A stretch of 64,000 nucleotides of DNA from assembly GCA_017871115.1 (NCBI GenBank), contig JAFCIZ010000006.1, positions 248,001-312,000 of the forward strand, written 5' to 3'. Source of the DNA: Cunninghamella blakesleeana (Eukaryota > Mucoromycota > Mucoromycetes > Mucorales > Cunninghamellaceae). The position numbers were made by a program, and so were the translations under genes. Below the pieces are notes generated by a model. That model had not been told where the DNA came from, made no database searches, and saw nothing but the letters and a program-made list of their open reading frames with translations. The first letter of the stretch is position 1, and each line of letters starts with the position of its first letter. Below, one piece after another: positions 15,558 through 28,606 of the stretch.

Positions 15558-15989
15558 TTCATTTCATCATTTATTTATTTATTTTTTATAAAAAACAAAA
15601 ACAAAACAAAAAATAAAAATACTTATTATCATTATTATTATTACTATTATTATAATCCATGATCTTTATATATCATCTTAATTATTTTTTTCTGGAACTA
15701 CTATACTTATTACTATTGCTGTTCCTTTCTATATAATGAATAAAACACATTTATCATTAAAAAAAATTCCATTATGATCTTAATAAAATCACTGAAAAAG
15801 TAATCACGTTACAAAAAAATCGTGAAATATTAAAAAAATGTCAAAAAGCTATATTTTTTTTTTAATAAGAGGAAAAATAAATTAAGATGATGGTAATAAA
15901 GAATTCGTTTAATGTAGATAAATAAACTAAAAAAAAAATTATTAAATAAAAATTAACTATGTATATAAAAGGAAGATATATAAAAAATC
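15558..15989. other. Convergent spacer dynein LIC / septin
   Basis: Tail-to-tail AT-rich 3' flanks; A/T homopolymers only. Confidence 0.5.
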
Positions 15990-18107
15990 TTAGGCGTAAG
16001 CAGGAACACTTCTATTAGAAAAGAATATGTAAATTTATATATATTAGTTTTCATTTTATTTCATTTATATTATTATAATTACTTATATATGTATATGTAT
16101 ATTTACCTTGCTGGAGATTGAGTAGGGCTAGATGCAGGGTTACCACTAGCAGCAGGAGAGTTAATGGGTGTAGAATTAGCTGAAGGTTGAGCAGCAGACC
16201 CCTTAATAGCTAAAAGTTGTTTAGCACGGAAAGCTTCGTAATGGATCATGGCAGTTGTTTCAATTAAATCTTGTAAATGGGTTCTAGTTAAAAAGTTACG
16301 AAGGTGAACAAATTCACAATGGTTTTCATTTTCAACTATATATATATATATAATAGTAAAAACATATATCATTTTAATATAATTAATTATTATTATTATT
16401 TGTGAACATATGTATAAGATATTTTTTTAAACAAATAAATAAATTCATCTCCTTTTTTTTAAAAAAAAAAGCATCCCTCCTAAAATTAATCTCCTCTTTT
16501 TCTGATCTATTTACCACTAATAACACCCCAACGGGTTTTACGACCACGAACAGCTTTTCCGTCAATGACAACATTACGTTCAGATCCAACTACAGCGAAA
16601 GGAATGAGTTCCTATACATATAAAAATAATAAAAGAGTTAAAAAAAAGAGTAAAAAATATAAATAATGATTCGTGTTTATCAATGTATATTAATTAAATA
16701 ATAAAGAGAGGAAGAACAAGCATATGATATAAATTACCCGAATGCTTTCATTAAGAGATTGTTCTTGTTCATCATCTTCATCGCTAGCATAAGGATATAA
16801 ATTAATATTGTGGAAATCCAATTCAGTCTTAATCTATAAAATAATACAATAACATTACAAAAACGTAAAATGCATTAATAAACCGTGTATATATATATAT
16901 ATATATATGAAATCAATAAAAAGATAGATAGATGTAAAAAATATGAAAGCTTTACTCTTTTTCTAAAGGCCTCACGTTCATCCAAAGTAAGAGAATCAGA
17001 TTTGGCAATAACTGGTACTACATTGACAACTTCAGAGAGTTTTTGAAGGACAACAATATCAATAGGTTTAAGACTAATTTTTTTAATAATAATAAAAAAT
17101 AAAAATAAAAATACCAAACAATTTATTAAAATCGCATTATTATTACTATTATTATCATATTTAATGAATCATGTAATAACTTACGAGTGACCAGAAGGGG
17201 TGATGAAGAAAAGACAACAATGGATTCTAGTATCTTGAATATATCTTTCACGTTGAGCAGTTAATTCTTTGCGAAGGTAAGCAGAGTGTTGATCTTTAAT
17301 ATACTTGATAATAGGTTCCCAACTAAAATTAAAATAAAATAAGCAATTAGACTAATAAACTATAAAAAACTTTTTTAACATCTTTTCATTCTATCTTTTT
17401 CTTTTTATTATTACCAGTTTTCATTATTAACTTGATCACCATAACCAGGAGTATCTACAATATTTAAACGAAGACGAACACCATTTTCTTCAATCACTAT
17501 TATTACCAAAAAGGAAAAGAGAGAAAAAAAAGATTAGATGGATGTCAAACTATATATATGTTTATATATAAATATCACCAATTATATGATAATAATAATA
17601 ATAATAATAATCAGTTATTACAATGAGAAACAGCTTCAATTTCAGTAGTTTGACGAGGAGGTTCATCAGCATTTAAACGACCCTTGCTTTCAATAAGGTG
17701 AGAAGCAAAAAGGGTATTGACCAACGTGGATTTACCTAAACCAGATTGACCTTTTTATAAAAAAAAATAAAAATAAAATAAAAAGATAATATATTTTTAT
17801 GAGTCAATAGTAGGAGAAAATAAATAAAACCAAAATAGAAAAATAATAATATATCTTTACCAACAACCATAACATTAAATTGGAAACCTCTTTTAAGTGA
17901 TTTCTTTTCAATTTGTTGAGTGATAGTATCAAAACCAACGTAAGAATTTAAAGGAGTCTAATAACACAAATAAGGTAATTTAATATAAATAAGATGAGTT
18001 TATTTTTATTACATTTGATAAAATAATATATATATACTTATATAATAATAACAATATATTTATATATTAATTACATTAACTTTTTGAGTTTCAATAGTTT
18101 CAGCCAT
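15990..18107 (-). CDS. CDC10: Septin, Cdc10 type
   Basis: Ten exons: 18107-18075, 17957-17861, 17750-17622, 17496-17415, 17322-17185, 17073-16956, 16833-16738, 16611-16515, 16335-16107, 16011-15990; 346 residues. It opens with LNSYVGFDTITQQIEKK, then the P-loop GQSGLGKST (G1), VDTPGYGD (G3), the block SAYLRKELTAQRERYIQDTR, AKSD (G4) and the septin-unique element [27 protein letters not shown]. There is no C-terminal coiled coil, which with the short N-terminus points to the Cdc10 group, the central subunit of septin filaments at the cell cortex and bud or septum. The tail is S/P/A-rich. A stop at 16103-16105 would end the protein at SPAR if the last intron is retained; splicing adds SVPAYA. 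Confidence 0.9.
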
Positions 18108-19861
18108 TATTTAGACTATGTTAAATGTTAATAAGAAATTGAGAAAAGGAATGGAAAGAGATGATGAGAATTAAAAAATAAAAGAAATAGATTTAAAAGA
18201 GAAAAAGAGAGAATTTTTTCAAAAAAATAAAAAATAGGGAAAATAAGGGGTTTTAAACACCGCACGTCGACTAATTAAGGTTCAACTACCCATTATCTTT
18301 TTTTGAAAATAAAATAAACTCTGGGTGGTTTTTCAAACAATGGATACTGCTTTGGTATGAATAAATTATTATTATATTTGTAAAATGCCCTTTTATTAAT
18401 AATAGTAATGTCATTAATAATAAATAAGTAAAAAGGAAGAGTATTGTTCAAAATATGATAATCTAGGGTTATATATATCCTAATAAAAAAAACCATTCAT
18501 AAATTATTCTATTATATTCATGGAAGCTTAATTTTATATCAAATTTAACTGAGTTTCAATGACATCTTTAATATATATGTGTATTATTATTACTATCATT
18601 ATTATCATTATCATTATTATTACTATTATTTATTTTTATTATTATAAATACTCACTTGTTTATAATCTTGTTTAATAAAAGCAATATATATATATATATT
18701 TGATGTATAAATTCATCAATCATCAAAGTGTAACCAGAAAGTATTTATTGCAATCAGTCAATTGATGTCCCTTTAATCCTTTTTAGGAACTCTCAAAGAT
18801 CGGCTTTTTAAAAAAAGTCTATCCTTTTTTTCCCCTTTTATCACTTTTTTTTTGAATTATATTCTCCATCACATATATATTCAACTATTTAATTTAAATA
18901 ATGTTAGATATAAATAATTCCAACGATAATATGAATATAAATATAGATACAGATATAAAAATCCCGATTAGATAAAGAAAAACAATTGAAATAGTATCAG
19001 ATCAAACATGTTTTCCTTTTATAACCGAAAATTTAATTAAAAAAACAATACAGTAATATGATAAAGGTATTCTAGAAAAAATAGTGTGTTGGTAGTAGGA
19101 TTCTAATTTTTTTAAAAAAAAATCATGTAGTATATATATATGTGTGTATGTGTGTATGTGCGTATATATGTGTGAGTATGTGTGTGTGTGCGTATATATA
19201 TATATATGTGTGTGTGTATCTGTGTATGTGTGTATGTGTGTATGTGTGTATGATTGTGTACATAAATGCTGATTTTATAAAAACCATCATTTTTATAAGA
19301 TATAATTATTAAAAAAAGTCTACATACATCAGTAATTTCATGATGCGGTGACTATTTTTTTATAAAAAAAAAGACTAAAATGAAAGAAAGGAAAGAAAAA
19401 GGAAAGAAGCTGAAAAATCAATTATGGATTTATATAATCAAAGGGTTTTTTTTTTTTTGCGTCATGATAACATCCTATTTCAGGTGATTATAGTAAAATA
19501 AGGATAGTATATTTTATACCAGTACATAGTTTAATAAAATATTAGCAAAATAAAATATTAAATTTAATTATTCAATAATTGGGAATTTTTTTAAGAACAT
19601 TTTTCATAACATATCAAAGATCAATAGCTTTCTTTTTTATTTTTAAAGCATACTCTTTGTTTTAAAGCAACCAATTTTTTTAAAAAATTTAAATTCCGCC
19701 TTTTTATTACTACAATCATATTTTTTCATTTCTTTTTCTTTTGTTCTCTTTTCATTATTATTTTTTAAAAATAAATAAGTTTATAATAGAGTATTACAAT
19801 TATCATATACATCTTATTTTTATTACACAATATACTTTATTTATTTATATACTTATAAAAT
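18108..19861. other. Divergent promoter region with TG/TA repeats
   Basis: Between the septin (-) and the TBC gene (+). It holds an alternating purine-pyrimidine tract at about 19132-19262 and several T tracts. The 67-residue frame at 18293-18496 has no motif and is not annotated. Confidence 0.5.
19132..19262. repeat. Compound (TA)/(TG) microsatellite
   Basis: About 130 bases of alternating purine and pyrimidine: TATATA, TGTGTA and TGTATG units with few interruptions. Such tracts readily adopt Z-DNA in vitro. Confidence 0.85.
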
Positions 19862-21052
19862 ATGACTAGTTTGCAAGTGTCTAATAGTAGCCCTTCACCA
19901 CCACAAATGGATTATTCTCAACATACGGATGATACCTCTTCTGATACCGGGTTTACGGATATAACTTCTCATTCCATACAAACAACTCAAACAGATAGTT
20001 CGATCAATGAATCCACCTTACATCAAAGATATTCTTATCATAAACTTAGTACTATTAATGAAGTAGAAAATTGGTATACGGTTGCTGATAGGTATTATAT
20101 AATAAAATATAGATCACTCGGAAAAAACATACATTTTAAAAACTGTAACTTGGTTATTTTTCCTTTCTAACTCCTTTTTTCCCTTATTTGATATTATTTT
20201 TACTATACTCGTTGTTTTTTTTCTAGATATGGTTTTATTGAAGAAAATATAAAAGAACCAACTGATAGGTATAGTTATATATATATATAAAGAAAAAGTG
20301 TGTATTTATAATAAAAATAATAATAATAATCGATTAATTATTTTTATTTTTTTCTAAAATACATATTTAAAAATAGAGAAAAAGAAAAAGAAGCGGAAAG
20401 AGCAACTAAATGGGCTAATATGACAAAGCCCACTTTGATCAACGGAACACATGATTTTGAATTCAGCTACAAAGTACGTATCTATTTATACATTTATACG
20501 TGAATTATATTTTTAAAGAAAATAATAATCATATTCACTTTTTTGTACTTTATTTACTTAGTTTATCAAAAGAGTATATAAAGGGATACCTGATAGTTGG
20601 AGAAGGGATGCTTGGTAATTGATAAATAGAAATATATATATATATTGTTATTCTTATAAGAAAAAAATAACAATTGCTTATATATTGCTGTATATTTTTT
20701 TTTTTTTTATTTTTTTATTTATTTTTTTTAAAAAAAAAGGTACTATTTATGCACTGACCATTTAATCAAAACTCAGAAGGATGATACATTAAAAAACACA
20801 TTTGAAACTTTGCTAAGTCAGCCAACCACCAATGAACGTCAAATTGATTTGGATATACCAAGGACTATGCATAGTCATATTATGTTTCGACAACGTTATG
20901 GACCTGGACAATGTTACTTATTTAACGTACTTAGAGCGTTTGCTAATTATGATACTGAAGTTGGTTACTGCCAAGGTATGGCAAGTATTGTGGCTGTTTT
21001 ACTAATGTATTTTGAAGAAGAAGTAATGATGGAAATAAATTAAATATTATAT

Positions 21053-21089
<37 letters not shown>

Positions 21090-21815
21090 TTAATCTATCT
21101 TTTATATTAATGACTATATATATATATATTATATCATACAATTATATTATAGAAAGCTTTTTCTTTATTAGTACATATGTTTGAACGTGATAACTTGCAT
21201 GATCTTTATATTCCTGGGTTCCCTTATTTAATGAAAAGTTTTTATATTCAAGAAAAACTATTAAAAAAGTTCTCTCCTAAATTGGCAAATCATATGGTAA
21301 TAAAAATAGTAAAATATTCTCTGTTTAAAATGTTTGATATTTATGTATTAATATCATTCTCTATTTATATATATACTTATTATTGTATAGTCGGAAATTG
21401 GTTTAACTAGTGACATGTTTGCTACTCGATGGTATATTACACTTTTTACTGGAGGGGTAATTCCATACCAAACTTTATTACGTATATGGGATCTTTATTT
21501 TTTAAATGGATATGATTTCTTTTATTGTGTTGGTGTAGCATTATTAATTATTCATAAAAGTAATTATATTAATAAGAAAATGATAAAAAATTTTGAAAAC
21601 AGAGTTTACATCTTACTAAAAATGTTTTTTTATTACACATATATTTATATTTAGATCATTTATTTACTTGTGATTTAGAAAGCTCACTATCTTTCCTTGG
21701 TGGAACTATATCAGTATCTGAAAATAGCTTTATTAAACTATCCAAAAAACTATATGACAAATGTGTATCTCATAACTATATCACCAATTATAAAAACCAA
21801 TATACAAACAATTAA
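19862..21815 (+). CDS. TBC-domain Rab GTPase-activating protein
   Basis: Eight exons: 19862-20091, 20227-20268, 20377-20473, 20562-20614, 20740-21022, 21153-21296, 21391-21559, 21655-21815; 392 residues. After a serine/threonine-rich N-terminus the TBC domain starts at [16 protein letters not shown]. The arginine finger motif is IDLDIPRTM (IxxDxxR) and the glutamine finger is VGYCQGMAS (YxQ). Later blocks [45 protein letters not shown] complete the domain. Both catalytic fingers are present, so an active GAP towards a Rab of the endomembrane system is expected; sequence order resembles the TBC1D10/USP6NL group, but the Rab partner is not deducible. Confidence 0.88.
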
Positions 21816-22042
21816 AATATACTCACTTAATATATCTCTTACTTTCCTTATAATATTTGTATTTTAAAATATCTATTTTATATATCCAATGAATGATAAA
21901 CCTCTTACTATTTTATTTTTTATTTATATATTTATTTTTATCAATAGCTCTATTTTTATTTTATTGTAAATAATTTTATTATCGCATATGTAAATTGAAT
22001 CTTTTTTTTTATTATTGTTATTGCTTCAATAAATTATATATA

Positions 22043-22520
22043 TCAATATTGCACCTCTATCAAAAAATGACTATCAATTAGTTTACTATTATCTAGATCT
22101 AATTCTACTTCAGGTAATATTATGGATGTGTCATGTAAAAATTCTGTATTTAACCAAAAATGAAACAGTTTGTTTTTCTACGCACGTGTATATAAAATAA
22201 AAATAAAAAACATACATGAATAACCCTTTAAGTATAATATAACATGCATGTATATTGTTAATTTTTTTATTACTATTATTTAGTTTTCAATTACTTACTT
22301 GCCATAAAGAATAATAAAAAAATTGAATTTTAAAATTTCCTTGGATAGACTGTATCTCTTTCAATTCTATTATTACTTGATTCGTGTCCCTTGTTATTAT
22401 ACATGCCTGGTTATTTTGATCATAAATCACCTCATTTTCATTATTATATATACAAAACATGATCCATTTACCTTTATTGATTTTTTTCAATGAACAATAA
22501 TAACAATAATAACAGTAATA

Positions 22521-22552
<32 letters not shown>

Positions 22553-23653
22553 TTAGATTAAATCACATTTCTATAATATATATTTTTCGTATTATGCTAT
22601 GTTAATATATACCATTATTTCCTTGATAGCATGTTGGAATAGGATAAAAGATTAATTTTTGAAGTTGTAATGTATGTTGATTTCTTGGTTCCCCTTTTAA
22701 AAATGCATTATAATATTCAATACTACGTCGTTGGCTAGGAATAGTGACACCCTATATACATAATAAATAATGGATAATGAAACTTGGTTATTTTTTTTAA
22801 AAAAAATAACTTTATGTTATTTGATTTAGATAATAATTAATAAATAAAAATAAAAATAAAAAAACAAATATACCTTTCCATCGTAAGTTCGTTTTGATCC
22901 ATATAGCGATATAGCTTCCTTTGGGTCTTTGACTTGTCCAAGATATAATAACAAATCAGCTATCATGACCCCAGTTCTACCTTTTCCAGCTTTACAATGA
23001 ATAATCACTACATTTTTAGAATCCGAATCCAACCATCTTCCTGCGTCTTGACAAAATTCATGCACCATGGATAAAGTTGGGACTTGATGATCATCAAAAG
23101 GGTATTGAACAACTTGACCATGAAACTTTTCTATATCATACATTTTTTCAGATCGTCTAAATAAGATAAAAAAGGCAATATATATATATACATTCTTTTA
23201 ATATTGTAACCAATATTATTATTATTTTCCTGAAATATATATATATATATATTACAAATTATATATCTTGTATTTTCCTTTATGCCGAGTATCTAGAAAA
23301 CTATATGAATAAAAAAAATGATATATACATATATATAAATATATTAATAAACAGTAATAACAATAGATCTGCTGTTTTATTAATCTATTACTTTTTGACA
23401 TCACTTAGTTTATTTCTATATAAACCTTCTATACCTTCCGAGGGATATGACATTGCTATTATTCTATCCGTGATATCTGTTATAAATATAAAGTATATAG
23501 ATAGATATGAATATAGATATAGTTTACTTGAAAATTTATATATATGCATATATTAATTAAGTTTAAACTATTACAACTTAGATCAAGATCTAGATTATCA
23601 TTTTTATAACGCCGTCTATTTTCAGATACAAGGTTTTTTATCGGATTTAACAT
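22043..23653 (-). CDS. PTEN: PTEN-like PIP3 3-phosphatase
   Basis: Seven exons: 23653-23578, 23476-23392, 23300-23256, 23156-22874, 22751-22613, 22471-22299, 22177-22043; 311 residues. N-terminus LVSENRRRYKNDNLDLDL corresponds to the PIP2-binding start of PTEN; then ITDRIIAMSYPSEGIEGLYRN, FLDTRHKGKYKIYNL and QYPFDDH with the general acid D91. The catalytic loop is HCKAGKGRTG (H122 to G131, Cys123, Arg129); both lysines that set PTEN's preference for acidic 3-phosphoinositides are kept. GVTIPSQRR ends the phosphatase domain, followed by a C2 domain (KLFHFWLNTEF, ending SHFLIEVQY). The human-type C-terminal regulatory tail is absent. The protein should oppose PI3-kinase at the membrane. The first intron donor GTTGTA is unusual, but the join is needed for the DLDLN-ITDRII block. 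Confidence 0.9.
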
Positions 23654-24282
23654 ATACAGAAGGAGCTAAAATGTATATATTTTAAAAGGAAAAAGGAAAA
23701 AGGAAAATGAATGACTCTGACTCTTTTTGTGTGATGAAAAATTAAAATCCAGCTTCCGCCAAAATTATAAATTCGCATTTTTTTTTTTTTTTTCAAACTT
23801 TTTCTTTTTTTCGTTCCTTCTCACCTCTTTATTTCTTGCTATTAATATACATTATCCTTTTTATTTATTGTATATTGGTTCCTTTTAATTAATCTATTTA
23901 TTTATTTATTTTTGTAATTAATTTAACTCTTTCTTTCTTTGTATTTTTAAACCCTTTAATACCTTTATATATTTTCGTTGCTCCCATTTGATTTTATTAT
24001 AAAAAAATATGGAGTGAATTATTTTCCTCTCCTTATCACTTCTGAAGCACAACTAGTAATAAAGAAAGGAAAAAGTAGCTATTAAAAAATAAATAAATTT
24101 ATTTATTCACTTCATCAACATATAATATATAAATACAACACTATAATCAAATCGACTACAGCTCTCTTCTCTCTTTCTCTCTCTAAAAACAACAGCAAAC
24201 AATTAATATTTACATTTTTCAATAAATCAAATAATCTACATCTACATTACACAACTTTTCTCATACTCAACTTTAATAAAAT
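23654..24282. other. Divergent promoter PTEN / Gcn2
   Basis: AT-rich with a T run at about 23778-23793 and CT-rich leader sequence near 24165-24185 just ahead of the Gcn2 start. No gene seen. Confidence 0.5.
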
Positions 24283-25424
24283 ATGGATCTTGACGAACTT
24301 TACGAAATACAACAAAATGAAATAGAAGCTTTACAAGCTATCTTTATGGATGATTATCAAACAGTAACAAATAATCCTTGGAAGGTAAAAATTGGAAACA
24401 GGTCCGAAAACAATAAAAAAAAACGAAAAACTATAGCCTTGATTCTCTTATCCTATACATTCTCGACTAAATATATATATATATATATGTATATATTTTA
24501 TTTTTCCTTATAGGTTGCTCGACCAAATCCTGAATTTATTTTACACTTAAATCCTCATGGTATTGAATCTGATTCTTATGTTACTATTGATCTAAAATTT
24601 AGGTATATATAACTATAAATATTTTTCTTTTATTCTAACTTTATTTCAACTGTCTCTAATTTTTCATTTTAAATTTTATTTTCTTTTTATTTACAAGATT
24701 TCCAAAAACTTACCCTAATAAACCACCTGAAATGCAGATTTTGCATCCAAAAGGATTATCACCTAAAGCAGTTAGACAACTAGCAACATCACTGGATACA
24801 GCAGCAAAAAGTTTAGTTGGGAGCGAAATGGTATATGATCTAGCAGATCACGCTCGTGCTTTTCTTGCCAATCATAATGCACCTCCACCTGAAGGTAGTA
24901 AACTCAGCTTCCACGAACAGATGGTGAAAAGAATTGAAAATGATTTACGTGTAAGTGTTATTATATAAATAAAATAAAATAAAAAAACGAATTGGCTATA
25001 TAGAAAAATGAAACAGATAATTTATATATATATATAATCTTCATCTAGGTGGAAAAAGAACGCGAATTAATGGAAAAAACAAGATTGGCTGAACAAGAAG
25101 AAGCAGATTTAAGAGTACAATCGGAAATCATTAATGCTAAAATTCAACAAGAACTGGAAAGAAAACAAGAGCAAGCACGAGCTGCTCGACAACAGCAACA
25201 AGAATTAGGTTATAAATCAAATCAATCCATTACAGATGATGACTTCCATTATATTGGTGGTGAAGAGGATGATCATGATAGAAGGCAAATTGATAGTAGT
25301 GATATAAAAACAATTGTATTTGAAAACTTGATCACAACTCCTGTGGAAAAAGATGACGATGCTCCTTACCCAAAGGTAAAGAAGTAATAATAAATAGATA
25401 ACACAAAGCTACATTTATTAATAG

Positions 25425-25455
<31 letters not shown>

Positions 25456-27385
25456 TTATTTTTTAGAGAATATGCTTTCACACAGTTGCATTAGGGCCAT
25501 GTATAGGCGAAGGTGCCATTGGGGAAACTTATTCAACACAACCTCTTGGATATAAAGTTGTTGGTGATCAGGATGATTCTGAAGATATTGAAACCATGAA
25601 ATTACCATGCTTATTAGTAGTAAAACGTATAAATATTACTGGATCTTATTACTTTACTCAAGCTGGTAAAAGAAAGGTAAAAAAATAAAAATAAGAGTCG
25701 CGTATTAAATAAATTTAATTCACACGTAAATATAATTTTTTTAGTTACATGATATAGAAAGAGAATTAGATCGTTTACGCTCACTTCAACATCCACATAT
25801 TGTTACGATATATGATGCAAAACTTGAAAGAAATGCGGTCAATCATCAATCTTGGATATTACATATATTAATGGAATTTGAACAAGGTGGTAGTTTAAAC
25901 GATTTATTGCAAGCTTGTGGTGGAGGACTTCGTTTAAATGTTGCTAGAAAATATATGAAACAACTTTTATGGGCTGTAAATCACATCCACCTTAATGGTT
26001 TTGTTTGTAGGGGTAATAAATCAGTACTTACATATATATATATGTATATTATAAGTAGGATTATATTAATATTCTTACTTTTATTATTTATTTTTACTTT
26101 TATTTTTTTTAATACTTTTTTTAATAGAAATTAACACAAGATCTATATTTTGTACAAAAAAACAAACTGTCAAATTAGCTGATATAAGTTATACAAGAAG
26201 ACTTAGAGGTAAATTCTATTTTAAAATAACATTACAAGATTGTTTTTTATTTATATTTATATTTACGTTTATTTTTCAATATATGTAAATATATTAATGC
26301 ATTTTTATTTATTATTTATTATTTTTCTACATTAGATCTTAATAAATCAAACCCTCTATCTAATACCAATGAAAATAAATCAGTAACCAATGATATGGCA
26401 CCTTTATGGATTTCTCCTGAATTACGTGAACGTCCTGGTGTTTACGGAAGAAAAAATGACATATGGTGCCTTGGTATTACATTTCTTGAAATGATATGGG
26501 GAGTAGATTTAACAAAAGAATTTGGTGATTGTGAAGCCTTTTATCGTTCTGTCTCCAATGAATTACCCGAATCCGCCTTGATATTTTCTAGACGTATGCT
26601 TGAACCTGATCCTAAAAAAAGAGCAACTGCTATTGATTTATTGAACGATCCATTTTTTGGTAAAGAGTCTCATCCTGGAGGTATAGCCATCCAAAGTAGT
26701 GGAAATAATACTTCTTCCACAACTTTATCAACCGTTTCTGGTGGTCAACATTCATCAAGTACCGATAATGATGTCTTTTTACCTCGTATTATGGCAAAAG
26801 ACGAACCTTCAATGATGGCTCCAATGGAATTCGAACCATCTTTAGTTCCTGGAAAACCAGCTACAAATATCAATGTTCCTGCCGCCGCTAATACTAATCA
26901 TTATATACAAGGGCTCCCTACATCATCGTCTTCCTTTCAACCTAATACAAGTAGCCAACTTGGTAGTATATCAAGATATAGAACCGATTTTGAAGAAATT
27001 GAATATTTGGGTAAAGGTGGGTTTGGCGAAGTAGTTAAATCACGTAACAGGTTAGATGGAAGATTATATGCTATCAAAAAAATTCGATTAAATCCTCGTG
27101 ACAGTGAAGGGGTTAGAAAAATTTTACGTGAAGTTCAAACATTATCAAGTTTACATCATCAATATGTAGTACGTTACTATGCAACATGGTTTGAAGATGA
27201 AGATGGCACTGGATGGAAAGGTAGTGATGATGATGATGATGATGAAAGTGAGTTTAGTGATGAAGAATCGGATTCAGAATTTGATGATGAAGATGGTGAT
27301 GTCAGCTTATTACAGCGTCGGTATGACCTTCTATCTATGGACCATTCTAAAAGTCGAAGTTACTCAGCCATTCATTTTGAAGTAG

Positions 27386-27428
<43 letters not shown>

Positions 27429-28575
27429 CGATGATAACGATGACGATAATAATGACTATTCTCATACAGATGGGAACGATACTGATACAACTGGTAACTT
27501 TATTACATTTGCACCTTCTTCAGAAGCCGAAGATACTGGAAGCGATATTACTACTACCACATCCAAATCACATCGATTAAAAAAAAAAATATTATCTCAT
27601 GCTCATAAATCAATAGATAAACAACAACATCAACATCAACATCAACGTCGCCAACAACCTCAATCTACACGTGTTTTATATATTCAAATGGAATACTGTG
27701 AAAAGAAAACATTACGCGATATTATTGATGAAAAAATGGATGAACCAGAAATATGGAGGCTCTTTAGACAAATTCTTGAAGGTTTAGTTCATATTCATTC
27801 TCAAGGTATGATTCATCGTGATTTAAAACCTTCCAATATTTTCTTGGATTCTAATAACGATGTGAAGATTGGTGATTTTGGTTTAGCTACAACAAACCAT
27901 ACCATGGTGGATGTGGTTAACGCTTTCCTACGTTCTTCATCTCATCCAAATGTACCAATTTTGGCTGGTGGTAATAATTTAGAACAACAAAATAAAGGAA
28001 TAGGATATAATACAACAACGACAACAGCAGAAAATAGTGTTTTAGGTAGCTATACTGGTTATTCTGCAGCAAGTACAAATTTTGGCTTTGATGAAAGCAT
28101 GACAACTGGCGTTGGTACAACGTTTTATGTTTCACCTGAAGTGTTACCTGACCCTTCTACTGGCGTCACTTCTGGAATGCGATACAATCAAAAAGTGGAT
28201 ATGTTTTCTTTAGGTATCATCTTTTTTGAAATGTGTTATCCTGTTTCTACCGGTATGCAACGCGCTATTGTAAGTATATTTAAAAAAAAAAAAGTAAAAA
28301 GTAAAAGATGAACTGAATATTAATCATAATCACTATTACTTTTTTTTTCATTACTATAATAGGTATTGAATGAATTAAGAGCTGGAAAATTTCCTGATGA
28401 TTTTCCACAGCATTATACTAACCAACGTACTATTATCAAATTATTAATATCGCAACAACCGAAGGATCGCCCTAATAGTTTTGAACTTTTACGAAGTGAT
28501 TTACTACCCCCTAAATTAGTAAGTGGATCTTATATTTTTCATCATCTTTTTTTTTATTTTATCATTACAATTTTG

Positions 28576-28606
<31 letters not shown>

